DNA of 64,000 bases from RU20A sp042610495 (GTDB lineage: Bacteria; Pseudomonadota; Alphaproteobacteria; Rhizobiales; Rhizobiaceae), in assembly GCF_042610495.1 (NCBI RefSeq), contig NZ_JBHGAP010000008.1, forward strand, positions 124,001 to 188,000, written 5' to 3'. How positions within the stretch are numbered: position 1 is the stretch's first letter; each line of letters opens with the position of its first letter. Position numbers and translations under genes: made by a program. This document shows, one piece after another, positions 41,777 through 49,466 of the stretch. The notes under the pieces are model-generated. The model did not search any database and was not told the DNA's origin. It saw only the letters and a list, made by a program, of their open reading frames with translations.

Positions 41777-43867
41777 ATGACATCGAATGAAGGCGCACGC
41801 CTGGCCAACCTGTGGGACGACGCCAAGGCGGCAGGCATGAGCGAGGCCGAACGGCTGCTTTACCGCTCCAACCTGCTCGGCTCCGACAAGCGCATCACCA
41901 ATTACGGCGGCGGCAACACCTCCGCCAAGGTGATCGAGCGCGATCCGCTGACAGGCAAGGACGTCGAGGTTCTCTGGGTCAAGGGCTCGGGCGGCGACGT
42001 CGGCACGATCAAGATGGACGGTTTCGCGACGCTCTACATGGAGAAGCTGGAAGCCCTGAAAGGGATCTATCGCGGCGTCGCCTTCGAAGACGAGATGGTC
42101 GGCTACCTCCCGCACTGCACCTTCAACCTCAACCCGCGCGCTGCTTCCATCGATACGCCGCTGCACGCCTTCGTGCCGAAGACGCATGTGGACCACATGC
42201 ATCCGGACGCGATCATCGCGATTGCCGCATCCGCCAACAGCCGCGAACTCACCGACCAGATCTTCGGCGGCGAGATCGGCTGGCTGCCCTGGAAGCGCCC
42301 CGGCTTCGAACTCGGCCTGTGGCTTTCGGATTTCTGCGCCAAGAACCCTGACGCCCGCGGTCTCATTCTCGAGAGCCACGGCCTCTTCACCTGGGGTGAT
42401 ACGGCCAAGGAAGCCTATGAGACGACGGTCGAGATCATCAACAAGGCAATTGCCTGGTTCGAGGAAAACAACACCAAGCCGGCTTTCGGCGGCGCCGTCC
42501 GCCCGGTTCTCGACGCGGCCGAGCGCAAGGCGGTTGCCCGCAAGCTGATGCCGGTCATCCGTGGCCTCATCAGCGGCTCCGAAGCCAAGGTCGGCCATTT
42601 CGACGACAGCCAGGCCGTGCTCGATTTCGTGTCCGGCAAGGACATGGAAGCGCTTGCCGCGCTCGGCACCAGCTGCCCGGACCACTTCCTGCGCACCAAG
42701 ATCCGTCCGCTCGTGATCGCCTTCGATCCGGCAAAGCCCGATGTGGAAACGACGCTGGCCGGTTTGCCGGCGGCGCTTGAAGCCTACCGCGCCGACTATG
42801 CCGCGTACTACGAGCGCTGCAAGCATGCCGACAGCCCGGCCATGCGCGATCCGAATGCGGTCGTCTATCTGGTTCCCGGCGTGGGCATGATCACCTTTGC
42901 CAAGGACAAGGCGACGGCCCGCATCTCCGGCGAATTCTACGTCAATGCCATCAACGTCATGCGTGGCGCTTCCGGCGTTTCGACCTATGTCGGCCTGCCG
43001 GAACAGGAAGCCTTCGACATTGAATACTGGCTGCTGGAGGAAGCAAAGCTCCAGCGCATGCCGAAGCCGAAGTCCCTGGCCGGCAAGGTGGCGCTCGTCA
43101 CCGGCGGCGCTGGCGGCATCGGCAAGGCAACCGCCATCCGCCTGATGCAGGAGGGCGCCTGCGTCGTCATCGCCGATATCGACGAGGCGGCGATGGCGGA
43201 AGCCAACAAGGAACTCGGCGCGAAGTTCGGCGCCGACCAAGTGCGCAGCGTGCGCATCAACGTCACCAGCGAAGACGATGTCATCAAGGGCTTCGAGGAT
43301 GCGCTGACCGAATATGGCGGGCTCGACATCCTCGTTTCCAATGCCGGCCTTGCCTCCTCGGCACCGGTCGAGGACACCTCGCTGGCGCTCTGGCACAAGA
43401 ACATCGACATTCTCGCGACCGGCTACTTCCTTGTGTCGCGTGAAGCCTTCCGCATCTTCCGCAACCAGAAGGCCGGCGGCAACATCGTCTTCGTCGCTTC
43501 CAAGAACGGCCTTGCGGCATCTCCGGGTGCCTCGGCCTATTGCACGGGCAAGGCGGCAGAAATCCACCTCGCCCGCTGCCTGGCACTCGAAGGCGCGTCC
43601 GCCGGTATCCGCGTCAACACGGTCAATCCGGACGCGGTAATCCGCGGCTCGAAGATCTGGTCCGGCGAATGGCGCGAGCAGCGCGCGGCCGCCTACAAGA
43701 CCGATGATCTGGAGGCGCACTACCGCGAGCGCTCCATGCTCAAGCTCGGCGTCTATCCGGAAGACATTGCCGAGGCGGTCTACTTCCTCGCCTCGCCGCT
43801 GTCTGCCAAGTCCACCGGCAACATCATCAATGTTGATGCGGGCAACGCCCAGTCGTTCACGCGTTGA
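41777..43867 (+). CDS. rhaD: bifunctional rhamnulose-1-phosphate aldolase / lactaldehyde (alcohol) dehydrogenase
   Basis: A 696-residue fusion. The N-terminal part (about residues 1-400) is a class II aldolase with zinc ligands near HVDHMHPDAIIAIAA and the LESHGLFTWGDTAKEA motif. The C-terminal part (about 430-696) is a short-chain dehydrogenase with VTGGAGGIGKATAI, NAGLASSAPVED and the YxxxK site AYCTGKAAE. It splits rhamnulose-1-phosphate to DHAP and lactaldehyde, then oxidises or reduces the latter. GGGGAGG lies 9 bp before the ATG at 41777. It is followed by rhaI after 15 bp, and controlled by the divergent rhaR. Fusion and order are standard for rhizobia. Confidence 0.93.
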   Translation: MTSNEGARLANLWDDAKAAGMSEAERLLYRSNLLGSDKRITNYGGGNTSAKVIERDPLTGKDVEVLWVKGSGGDVGTIKMDGFATLYMEKLEALKGIYRGVAFEDEMVGYLPHCTFNLNPRAASIDTPLHAFVPKTHVDHMHPDAIIAIAASANSRELTDQIFGGEIGWLPWKRPGFELGLWLSDFCAKNPDARGLILESHGLFTWGDTAKEAYETTVEIINKAIAWFEENNTKPAFGGAVRPVLDAAERKAVARKLMPVIRGLISGSEAKVGHFDDSQAVLDFVSGKDMEALAALGTSCPDHFLRTKIRPLVIAFDPAKPDVETTLAGLPAALEAYRADYAAYYERCKHADSPAMRDPNAVVYLVPGVGMITFAKDKATARISGEFYVNAINVMRGASGVSTYVGLPEQEAFDIEYWLLEEAKLQRMPKPKSLAGKVALVTGGAGGIGKATAIRLMQEGACVVIADIDEAAMAEANKELGAKFGADQVRSVRINVTSEDDVIKGFEDALTEYGGLDILVSNAGLASSAPVEDTSLALWHKNIDILATGYFLVSREAFRIFRNQKAGGNIVFVASKNGLAASPGASAYCTGKAAEIHLARCLALEGASAGIRVNTVNPDAVIRGSKIWSGEWREQRAAAYKTDDLEAHYRERSMLKLGVYPEDIAEAVYFLASPLSAKSTGNIINVDAGNAQSFTR

Positions 43868-43882
43868 GGACGGGAGGGATCC

Positions 43883-45178
43883 ATGTCTGACCAGATGATT
43901 TCCGCCTCCGTGATCGAGGCCCACAACGACAAGCGCCGCGCTGATCTTCAGTCGGACTACGCAGCGCTTGGCGCAAAACTCGCGCGCGGCGGTGTCGACA
44001 TCGATGCCCTGAAGGCGAAGGTCGCTGCCTACGGCGTTGCCGTTCCCTCCTGGGGGGTCGGCACCGGCGGCACGCGCTTTGCCCGTTTTCCGGGCGCGGG
44101 CGAGCCACGCAACATCTTCGACAAGATCGAGGACTGCGCCGTCATCCAGCAGCTGACGCGGGCGACGCCGGCGGTTTCGCTGCATATTCCGTGGGACAAG
44201 GTGGACGATCTCGCGGCGCTGAAGCAGCGCGGCGAGGCGCTTGGCCTCGGCTTCGACGCCATGAACTCCAACACCTTCCAGGACCAGCCGGGACAGGCGC
44301 ATTCCTACAAGTTCGGCTCGCTCTCCCACAATGACGCGGCGACGCGCCGGCAGGCGATCGAGCACAATCTGGAATGCATCGAGATCGGCCGGGCGCTCGG
44401 CTCCAAGGCGCTCACGGTGTGGATCGGCGATGGCTCCAACTTCCCGGGCCAGAGCCACTTCACCCGCTCGTTCGAGAATTATCTCGATGCGATGAAGGCG
44501 ATCTACAAGGGGCTGCCGGAGGACTGGCGGATCTTCTCCGAACACAAGATGTTCGAACCGGCCTTCTACTCCACCGTCGTGCAGGACTGGGGCACGAACT
44601 ACCTGATCGCCCAGGAGCTCGGGCCGAAGGCTTACTGCCTCGTGGACCTCGGCCACCATGCACCGAACGTCAACATTGAAATGATCGTTGCCCGTCTCAT
44701 CCAGTTCAAGAAGCTGGGTGGTTTCCACTTCAACGATTCCAAGTATGGCGACGACGACCTCGACACGGGCAGCGTCGACCCCTACCGCCTCTATCTCGTC
44801 TTCAACGAGCTGGTGGATGCCGAAACGCGGGGGGCGGGCGATTTCAGCCCGGCGCACATGATCGACCAGAGCCACAACGTGACCGACCCGATCGAAAGCC
44901 TGATGCGCAGTGCGACCGAGATCTGCCGCGCTTACGCCCAGGCGCTGCTGGTCGATCGAAAGGCACTGGATGGCTATCAGGCAGACAACGATGCGCTGAT
45001 GGCGAGCGAGACGCTGAAGAGCGGGTTCCGCACCGACGTGGAGCCGATCCTCGCCATGGCACGCCTCGAAAACGGCGGCGCCATCGACCCAATCGCCTGC
45101 TTCCGCGAAAGTGGCTACCGCGCAGCGGTCGGCGCCAAGCGCCCGGCCGTCAGCGGCGGCGGCGGCGGGATCGTCTGA
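43883..45178 (+). CDS. rhaI: L-rhamnose isomerase
   Basis: A 431-residue TIM-barrel isomerase converting L-rhamnose to L-rhamnulose, of the Pseudomonas stutzeri/Rhizobium type rather than the Escherichia coli RhaA type. Metal-binding sequence is seen around VDLGHHAPNVNIEMIVARL and GFHFNDSKYGDDDLDTGS. GGGAGGG lies upstream of ATG. It is the second gene of the rhaDI unit. A rho-independent terminator follows 23 bp after the stop. Confidence 0.94.
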   Translation: MSDQMISASVIEAHNDKRRADLQSDYAALGAKLARGGVDIDALKAKVAAYGVAVPSWGVGTGGTRFARFPGAGEPRNIFDKIEDCAVIQQLTRATPAVSLHIPWDKVDDLAALKQRGEALGLGFDAMNSNTFQDQPGQAHSYKFGSLSHNDAATRRQAIEHNLECIEIGRALGSKALTVWIGDGSNFPGQSHFTRSFENYLDAMKAIYKGLPEDWRIFSEHKMFEPAFYSTVVQDWGTNYLIAQELGPKAYCLVDLGHHAPNVNIEMIVARLIQFKKLGGFHFNDSKYGDDDLDTGSVDPYRLYLVFNELVDAETRGAGDFSPAHMIDQSHNVTDPIESLMRSATEICRAYAQALLVDRKALDGYQADNDALMASETLKSGFRTDVEPILAMARLENGGAIDPIACFRESGYRAAVGAKRPAVSGGGGGIV

Positions 45179-45201
45179 GCGTAACGGGCGTTTGCATTCG
45201 G

Positions 45202-45230
45202 GGGCTGGCATGCGTGCCGGCCCTTTTTTT
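45202..45230 (+). terminator. rho-independent terminator after rhaI
   Basis: GGGCTGGCA (45202-45210) pairs with TGCCGGCCC (45215-45223), with one G-U pair and a 4-base loop, followed by seven T residues. Confidence 0.92.
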
Positions 45231-45315
45231 GCATTTCAGGTGTTTTGGACCTACGTTATCGTCTGATCCGCAAGCGGCGATCATTGGTGCGCCGCGTCAC
45301 GTTCTCGGAGGCGAC

Positions 45316-45558
45316 ATGCTGGATACGACAATGGTCGTCACCGCGACCTGGGACGAAGAAGCCTCGGTCTGGTTTGCGACCAGCGAGGATATCGACGGAT
45401 TGGCCGTTGAGGCCGATACCCTCGAAAAACTTGAACGAAAGATCGCCGATGCGGTGTCCGACCTTCTGGAATTGAACGGGAAAGGACCCGATCTGCCGGA
45501 GATTCCGGTTCGTGTTCGGACAGAACATGTTCTGAAAATCCCCAACCCCCATTTCTGA
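45316..45558 (+). CDS. HicB-like antitoxin (DUF1902-type)
   Basis: An 80-residue protein. VTATWDEEASVWFATSEDIDG matches the HicB/DUF1902 partial RNase-H-like fold, ending in PEIPVRVRTEHVLKI. It has no DNA-binding domain. CGGAGG lies just before the ATG at 45316; an upstream in-frame extension covers the terminator region and is unlikely. It precedes the HicA-like gene by 5 bp. In such pairs this member neutralises the toxin. Confidence 0.78.
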   Translation: MLDTTMVVTATWDEEASVWFATSEDIDGLAVEADTLEKLERKIADAVSDLLELNGKGPDLPEIPVRVRTEHVLKIPNPHF

Positions 45559-45563
45559 TCGTC

Positions 45564-45821
45564 ATGGCGGGGTATCTGCGGGATCTCAAGGCATTGCTTA
45601 CGTCCGCCGGCTGCCATTTCGTGCGGGCTGGCAAAGGCGATCACGAGATCTGGTTCAGTCCTCTTACGAAACGCCATTTCACGGTCGACAGCGGCGTCAA
45701 GTCTCGGCACACGGCCAACGAAACACTTAATGCCCAAGGCGTTCTAGGCTCAGCGCCCCTCCCCTTCGCAGCCCCGTGCCCTAGATATTTCCCGTTACCA
45801 TCATCAGGGGGCTCGTCATGA
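45564..45821 (+). CDS. HicA-like toxin, 3' end probably frameshifted
   Basis: An 85-residue product whose first 55 residues are a HicA-type dsRNA-binding-like mRNA interferase (MAGYLRDLKALLTSAGCHF, KGDHEIWFSP, KSRHTANE). The catalytic His in GDHE is kept. After TLNAQ the sequence becomes Pro/Leu/Ser-rich and runs into the next gene. In the +1 frame, MPKAF followed by a stop lies at 45730-45747, which is how normal relatives end (roughly LKQAGLPKAF). A small deletion near 45729 that removed the KQAG codons and shifted the frame explains this. The toxin may be inactive. Confidence 0.7.
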   Translation: MAGYLRDLKALLTSAGCHFVRAGKGDHEIWFSPLTKRHFTVDSGVKSRHTANETLNAQGVLGSAPLPFAAPCPRYFPLPSSGGSS

Positions 45822-46072
45822 GCATTGAAAATCTTCTCGTCTTTCTTCTGATCGGGGCGGTTGCCGGCTGGCTGGCGGGGCTGATCGTGTCCGGGTTCGG
45901 CTTCGGCCTCTTCGGCAACATCGTCGTCGGCATCATCGGCGCTGTGATTGCAGGCGCACTATTCCCCGCGCTCGGCTTCACGCTGGGTGGCGGCATCCTC
46001 GCCTCGATCATCCATGCGACCATCGGCGCGATCATCCTGCTCGTGCTCATCCGCGTCATCAAACGCGCCTGA
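45818..46072 (+). CDS. GlsB/YeaQ/YmgE-family stress-response membrane protein
   Basis: An 84-residue protein with three hydrophobic helices and Gly-rich turns, MSIENLLVFLLIGAVAGWLAG then FGNIVVGIIGAVIAGALF (partial), ending VIKRA. This is the transglycosylase-associated (GlsB/YeaQ) family of small inner-membrane proteins linked to stress. AGGGGG lies 7 bp before ATG. It overlaps the shifted end of the HicA-like gene by 4 bp. Its biochemical role is unknown. Confidence 0.88.
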   Translation: MSIENLLVFLLIGAVAGWLAGLIVSGFGFGLFGNIVVGIIGAVIAGALFPALGFTLGGGILASIIHATIGAIILLVLIRVIKRA

Positions 46073-46083
46073 GGAGAAACACC

Positions 46084-46272
46084 ATGGCCGACACCGTGCC
46101 TGATCACCTTGAAGCCGCGCTTTCGGCCTATGTGGAGCGTCATCCCGAGCATGGCGGGCGCGACGGTGCGCTCGCCTTCATCGTTGAAAGCTGGCTTTCG
46201 GAAAACGGCTTCCTGCCGGCCCGGCAGGAGGGACTGCGGCCGGAGGAACTGGACGCCACGAACGACGACTGA
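46084..46272 (+). CDS. small conserved-type protein, function unknown
   Basis: A 62-residue acidic protein, MADTVPDHLEAALSAYVERH at the start, ending LDATNDD. GAGGAGA lies 7 bp before the ATG and it starts 11 bp after the GlsB-family gene, so it is probably translated from the same mRNA. No domain is recognised. The pattern of short helices would suit a small ribbon-helix-helix-like or regulatory protein, but I cannot claim that. Confidence 0.65.
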   Translation: MADTVPDHLEAALSAYVERHPEHGGRDGALAFIVESWLSENGFLPARQEGLRPEELDATNDD

Positions 46273-46314
46273 TATCCGGTTCGCACGATACGAGAGCGAA
46301 CGGACCATCCCTTC

Positions 46315-46776
46315 ATGAGCCTTTCTTCCGTCAAGGCCTTCTTTGCCCAACATGCGCCGGATATCGCCGTCATCGAGCTCGAACAGAGCACAGCGACAGT
46401 GGAACTGGCGGCGGCGGGCCACGGGGTTGCACCCGCACAGATCTGCAAGACCCTGGCGCTTCGTCTTCCGGAAGGCGTCATCCTGATCGCCACGCGCGGC
46501 GATGCGCGCCTGGACAACAGGAAATTCCGCGAACGCTTCGGTGCGAAGGCGAAAATGCTGGGGCTCGATGAGGTGGAAACAGAGACGGGTCACCCCGTCG
46601 GGGGCGTCTGCCTCTTCGGCTTGCCGGGGCCGATGCCGGTCTACTGCGACGTGTCGCTGAAAGCCTTCGACATCGTCGTGCCAGCCGCGGGAGCCATCAA
46701 CGCTGCCGTGCGCCTTTCACCCGAGCGCATGGCGGCGATCACCGGCGCGGAGTGGGTCGATGTCTGCTCCGCATAA
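46315..46776 (+). CDS. YbaK/EbsC-family aminoacyl-tRNA deacylase
   Basis: A 153-residue trans-editing protein of the YbaK/ProX superfamily, which hydrolyses mischarged aminoacyl-tRNA(Pro). Motifs are QICKTLALRL with the conserved Lys, LDNRKFRERFGAKAKML, the GxxxP pattern TGHPVGGVCLFGLP and the C-terminal VVPAAGAINAAVRLSP. The lineage is closer to YbaK-like than to the ProRS INS domain. It follows the small protein gene by 42 bp. Confidence 0.85.
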   Translation: MSLSSVKAFFAQHAPDIAVIELEQSTATVELAAAGHGVAPAQICKTLALRLPEGVILIATRGDARLDNRKFRERFGAKAKMLGLDEVETETGHPVGGVCLFGLPGPMPVYCDVSLKAFDIVVPAAGAINAAVRLSPERMAAITGAEWVDVCSA

Positions 46777-46802
46777 GCGTATGGCTTGCCAGACTTGCCC
46801 GC

Positions 46803-46889
46803 TCAGACCACGGTGAACAGGATTACCAGCGAGCCGATCGACATGGCGGCCATGAACTGCAGCAGTACGAGCATGATGCGGTGTGCCAT
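46803..46889 (-). CDS. putative 28-residue membrane peptide
   Basis: A 29-codon frame, MAHRIMLVLLQFMAAMSIGS then LVILFTVV and stop. It is nearly all hydrophobic, one membrane helix. GGAGGAG lies 6 bp before the ATG, an excellent ribosome site, which is the main reason to call it. It is convergent with the YbaK-type gene and divergent from the ECF sigma gene, 285 bp away. Function unknown; no database comparison was possible. Confidence 0.55.
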   Translation of the reverse strand: MAHRIMLVLLQFMAAMSIGSLVILFTVV

Positions 46890-47174
46890 GCTGTCTCCTC
46901 CTTGGATCAGCCCGCAGCGTCCTCCATGCTGCGGACGGGTGTGACGATTGGAAGTGTCGGCTATCCGGCTTGCGCCGCCCCGACCGGCCTTTCATCAGCG
47001 CAACGCGCGAATGAGGCCTTTTGATCCTGAAATCGTCTGGGCGATCATATTTGCGCCTCACAAGTTAAGGGGCAATTAAGGCCTTTCTCATGCAATCTCG
47101 TGGTGCTTGAAGGATCTGGCAAAAAAATCTTCAGGACGACGGAAGAGAATGGCCAACGGCTGCGTATATCCGGC

Positions 47175-47726
47175 ATGACACCGCGAAAGACCAGCTTTGA
47201 CGTGCTCGGCCAGCTTGGCGCCCTCCGGCGCTATGCGCTGTCGCTCGTGCGCTCGCCGGACGAGGCGGAAGACCTCGTGCATGACGCGCTGGTTCGTGCC
47301 TATGAGAAGCAGAGCACGTTCCATAGCGGCGGCAATCTGCGCAGTTGGCTGATGTCGATCCTGCACAACGCCCATATCGACCGCATCCGACGCGGCCGCT
47401 CCCGGCTGGCGCGCGAAACGGCGGCTGCAGAGCTTGCGCCCGAGGCCATGGCCGCGCCGCAGGATCTGTCGGTGCGCCTGAAGCAGCTGGAAGGCGCCTT
47501 CTTCGCCCTGCCGGAAGACCAGCGTGCCGCGCTGCATCTCGTGGCGATCGAGGATCTTTCCTACCAGGAGGCGGCCGACGCGCTCGGCATCCCCGTGGGG
47601 ACGTTGATGTCTCGCGTTTCACGCGCCCGTGCCCGTCTGCGTGCCTTCGAGGACGAGACAAGGCGCGGGGCCTCTGCAACACCTCATCTCAAACTCGTGG
47701 GAGGTAGCAGCGATGACAATGGCTGA
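47175..47726 (+). CDS. ECF RNA polymerase sigma factor
   Basis: A 183-residue group 4 sigma factor with sigma2 (about residues 12-75; LVRSPDEAEDLVHDALVRAY, SWLMSILHNAHIDRIRR) and sigma4 (about 105-165; LPEDQRAALHLVAIEDLSY, ADALGIPVGTLMSRVSRARA). The ATG at 47175 (MTPRKTSFDVLGQ) is chosen because the longer frame adds 25 residues of poor character. It overlaps the downstream anti-sigma gene by 14 bp. The regulon is not evident. Confidence 0.9.
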   Translation: MTPRKTSFDVLGQLGALRRYALSLVRSPDEAEDLVHDALVRAYEKQSTFHSGGNLRSWLMSILHNAHIDRIRRGRSRLARETAAAELAPEAMAAPQDLSVRLKQLEGAFFALPEDQRAALHLVAIEDLSYQEAADALGIPVGTLMSRVSRARARLRAFEDETRRGASATPHLKLVGGSSDDNG

Positions 47727-48486
47727 CCCCATTCTCGATGGCGATCTCGATGCCTATGTCGATGACCAGCTGCCCGTCGCGCGCCGCATCGCGGTGGAAG
47801 CCTATCTCTCGGAACGGCCGGATATCGCCGCCCGGGTCATGGCGGACCTGCGCGTGCGGGATGAATTGCGGTTGGCACTGGCCTCCGCCCGCAGCGAGCA
47901 TCGCCCTGAGACGCGTGAAGCGGCCCGCAGGCTGGAGCGCGCTCTTTCGTTCCGTCCACTGATGTCAGGCCTGCGGCGCGCGGCAACCGTCGCGCTCTTC
48001 ATCGGCGTCGGCTGGGCGGCGCACTCCTCCTTTGGCCCACTCGGCGCGAAAAGCGTGGTGGCCTCGGAACCGGCGCCGGCCTTCGTGGAGGAGGCGGTGC
48101 GTGCCCACGCAACGGCGAAGCTGCGCGAAGGCATGGCCTCGCAGGCGGAGACAACAAAGTTCGACGCGACCGAAATTCGCGCCGCCACCGGCATCGTTCT
48201 GCCCGAACTGCCGAAAGGCTGGCGGGTGACGGACAGCCAGATCTTCCCCTCCGCCTTCGGGCCGAGCGTGGAGCTGGCGATCACGCCGGAGGATGGCGGG
48301 CGCCTGTCGCTCTTTGCGGTGCGGCCCGGCTCCTTCGCGGTGGAGCCTGTCGCGCTTCTTCATGCCGGCCCCGCGGAGGCTGCCTACTGGCAGATCGGCG
48401 AGGTCGCCTATGCCCTGGTCTCGGACACGCCGCATCCGGACCGGCTCGACGAAACGGCGCAGCGGATTGCCCGCGCGCTCTACTGA
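47713..48486 (+). CDS. membrane-anchored anti-sigma factor
   Basis: A 257-residue protein. The N-terminal cytoplasmic part (about residues 1-90; ILDGDLDAYVDDQLPVARRI) has the anti-sigma pattern of RsiW/ChrR-like proteins but no zinc-binding HxxxCxxC. One membrane helix is near residues 91-110 (LRRAATVALFIGVGWAAHSS), and a periplasmic domain of about 140 residues follows. The start overlaps the sigma gene by 14 bp, so they are co-translated. It likely releases the sigma factor on an envelope signal. Confidence 0.8.
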   Translation: MTMADPILDGDLDAYVDDQLPVARRIAVEAYLSERPDIAARVMADLRVRDELRLALASARSEHRPETREAARRLERALSFRPLMSGLRRAATVALFIGVGWAAHSSFGPLGAKSVVASEPAPAFVEEAVRAHATAKLREGMASQAETTKFDATEIRAATGIVLPELPKGWRVTDSQIFPSAFGPSVELAITPEDGGRLSLFAVRPGSFAVEPVALLHAGPAEAAYWQIGEVAYALVSDTPHPDRLDETAQRIARALY

Positions 48487-48520
48487 AACCTGATCAACGA
48501 CGAACGGGAGTTATTCGATC

Positions 48521-49237
48521 ATGAATCCGTCTCCGCTCCACACCGGCTATGGCGCTTCCGCCCAGTCGGCCGCCCTTTTCGACGAGGGCCTGCGCCAGCA
48601 CATGCTGCGCGTCTACAACTATATGGGCCTCGGCCTCGTGATCACCGGCATCGTGGCCTTCATCGTCGGCTCCACACCGGCGCTCTACGTACCGATTTTC
48701 CAGTCGCCGCTGAAATGGGTGGTGATGCTGGCGCCGCTCGCCTTCGTGTTCTTCTTCTCGTTCCGCATCCAGGCGATGTCGGCGGCAACCGCACAGATGA
48801 CCTTCTGGGCCTTCTGCGCCGTCATGGGCCTGTCACTCGCCTCGGTGTTCCTGGTCTTCACGGGCACGTCGATCGCGCGCACCTTCTTCATCGCCGCGAC
48901 CATGTTCGGCGCGACCAGCCTCTTCGGCTACGTGACGAAGCGTGACCTGTCGAAGTTCGGCTCGTTCCTGATGATGGGCCTGATCGGCGTCGTCATCGCC
49001 TCGATCGTGAACATCTTCCTCGGCTCGTCCGCGCTGCAGTTCGCGATCTCGGTGATAGGCATCGTCGTGTTCGTCGGCCTGACCGCCTGGGACACGCAGA
49101 ACATCAAGGAACAGTATGCGGAGAATTTCGACCAGGAATCCCGCAGCAAGATGGCCGTGTTCGGTGCGCTGTCGCTCTACCTGAACTTCGTCAACATCTT
49201 CCAGCTGCTGTTGAACTTCACGGGCGAGCGGGAATAA
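48521..49237 (+). CDS. Bax inhibitor-1/YccA-family membrane protein
   Basis: A 238-residue protein with seven hydrophobic segments from about residue 25 on (YNYMGLGLVITGIVAFIVGS and others) and the BI-1 C-terminal motif WDTQNIKEQYAENFD near residue 190, GALSLYLNFVNIFQLLL at the end. YccA-like members interact with FtsH. A ribosome site GGGAG lies before the ATG. It follows the anti-sigma gene by 34 bp and is terminated by a strong hairpin. Confidence 0.88.
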   Translation: MNPSPLHTGYGASAQSAALFDEGLRQHMLRVYNYMGLGLVITGIVAFIVGSTPALYVPIFQSPLKWVVMLAPLAFVFFFSFRIQAMSAATAQMTFWAFCAVMGLSLASVFLVFTGTSIARTFFIAATMFGATSLFGYVTKRDLSKFGSFLMMGLIGVVIASIVNIFLGSSALQFAISVIGIVVFVGLTAWDTQNIKEQYAENFDQESRSKMAVFGALSLYLNFVNIFQLLLNFTGERE

Positions 49238-49260
49238 GGCGCCCCCCGCGGATGATATCA

Positions 49261-49297
49261 GGGCCGGCACTTCATTCGAGTGCCGGCCCTTCTTGTT
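49261..49297 (+). terminator. rho-independent terminator after the BI-1 family gene
   Basis: GGGCCGGCACT (49261-49271) pairs perfectly with AGTGCCGGCCC (49279-49289) around a 7-base loop, followed by TTCTTGTT. Confidence 0.85.
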
Positions 49298-49466
49298 AAG
49301 ACGCCGCGGTTCTGAATTTTCCCGAGAGGTGCGTGACCTCCGTAAACCACCTTGCATGTTTTTCGATCAAAGGTGGATTTCAACCAAATTTAGAGCCTTG
49401 AGTTACTGGACCTGATCGCGTTTATTGTGCCGCGCAGCATTTATCGTTCATGAAGGTATTTCAGAA

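Noticed and set aside
41669..45211. 1180-residue minus-strand open frame
   Set aside because: It is exactly antisense to rhaD-rhaI, both strongly supported. Long antisense frames are common in G+C-rich rhizobial genes because of third-position bias, and this one shows no family motif.
45564..46072. Fusion of the HicA-like toxin to the GlsB-family protein
   Set aside because: The frames differ and the GlsB gene has its own start and ribosome site; the 4-bp overlap follows from the shifted toxin end.
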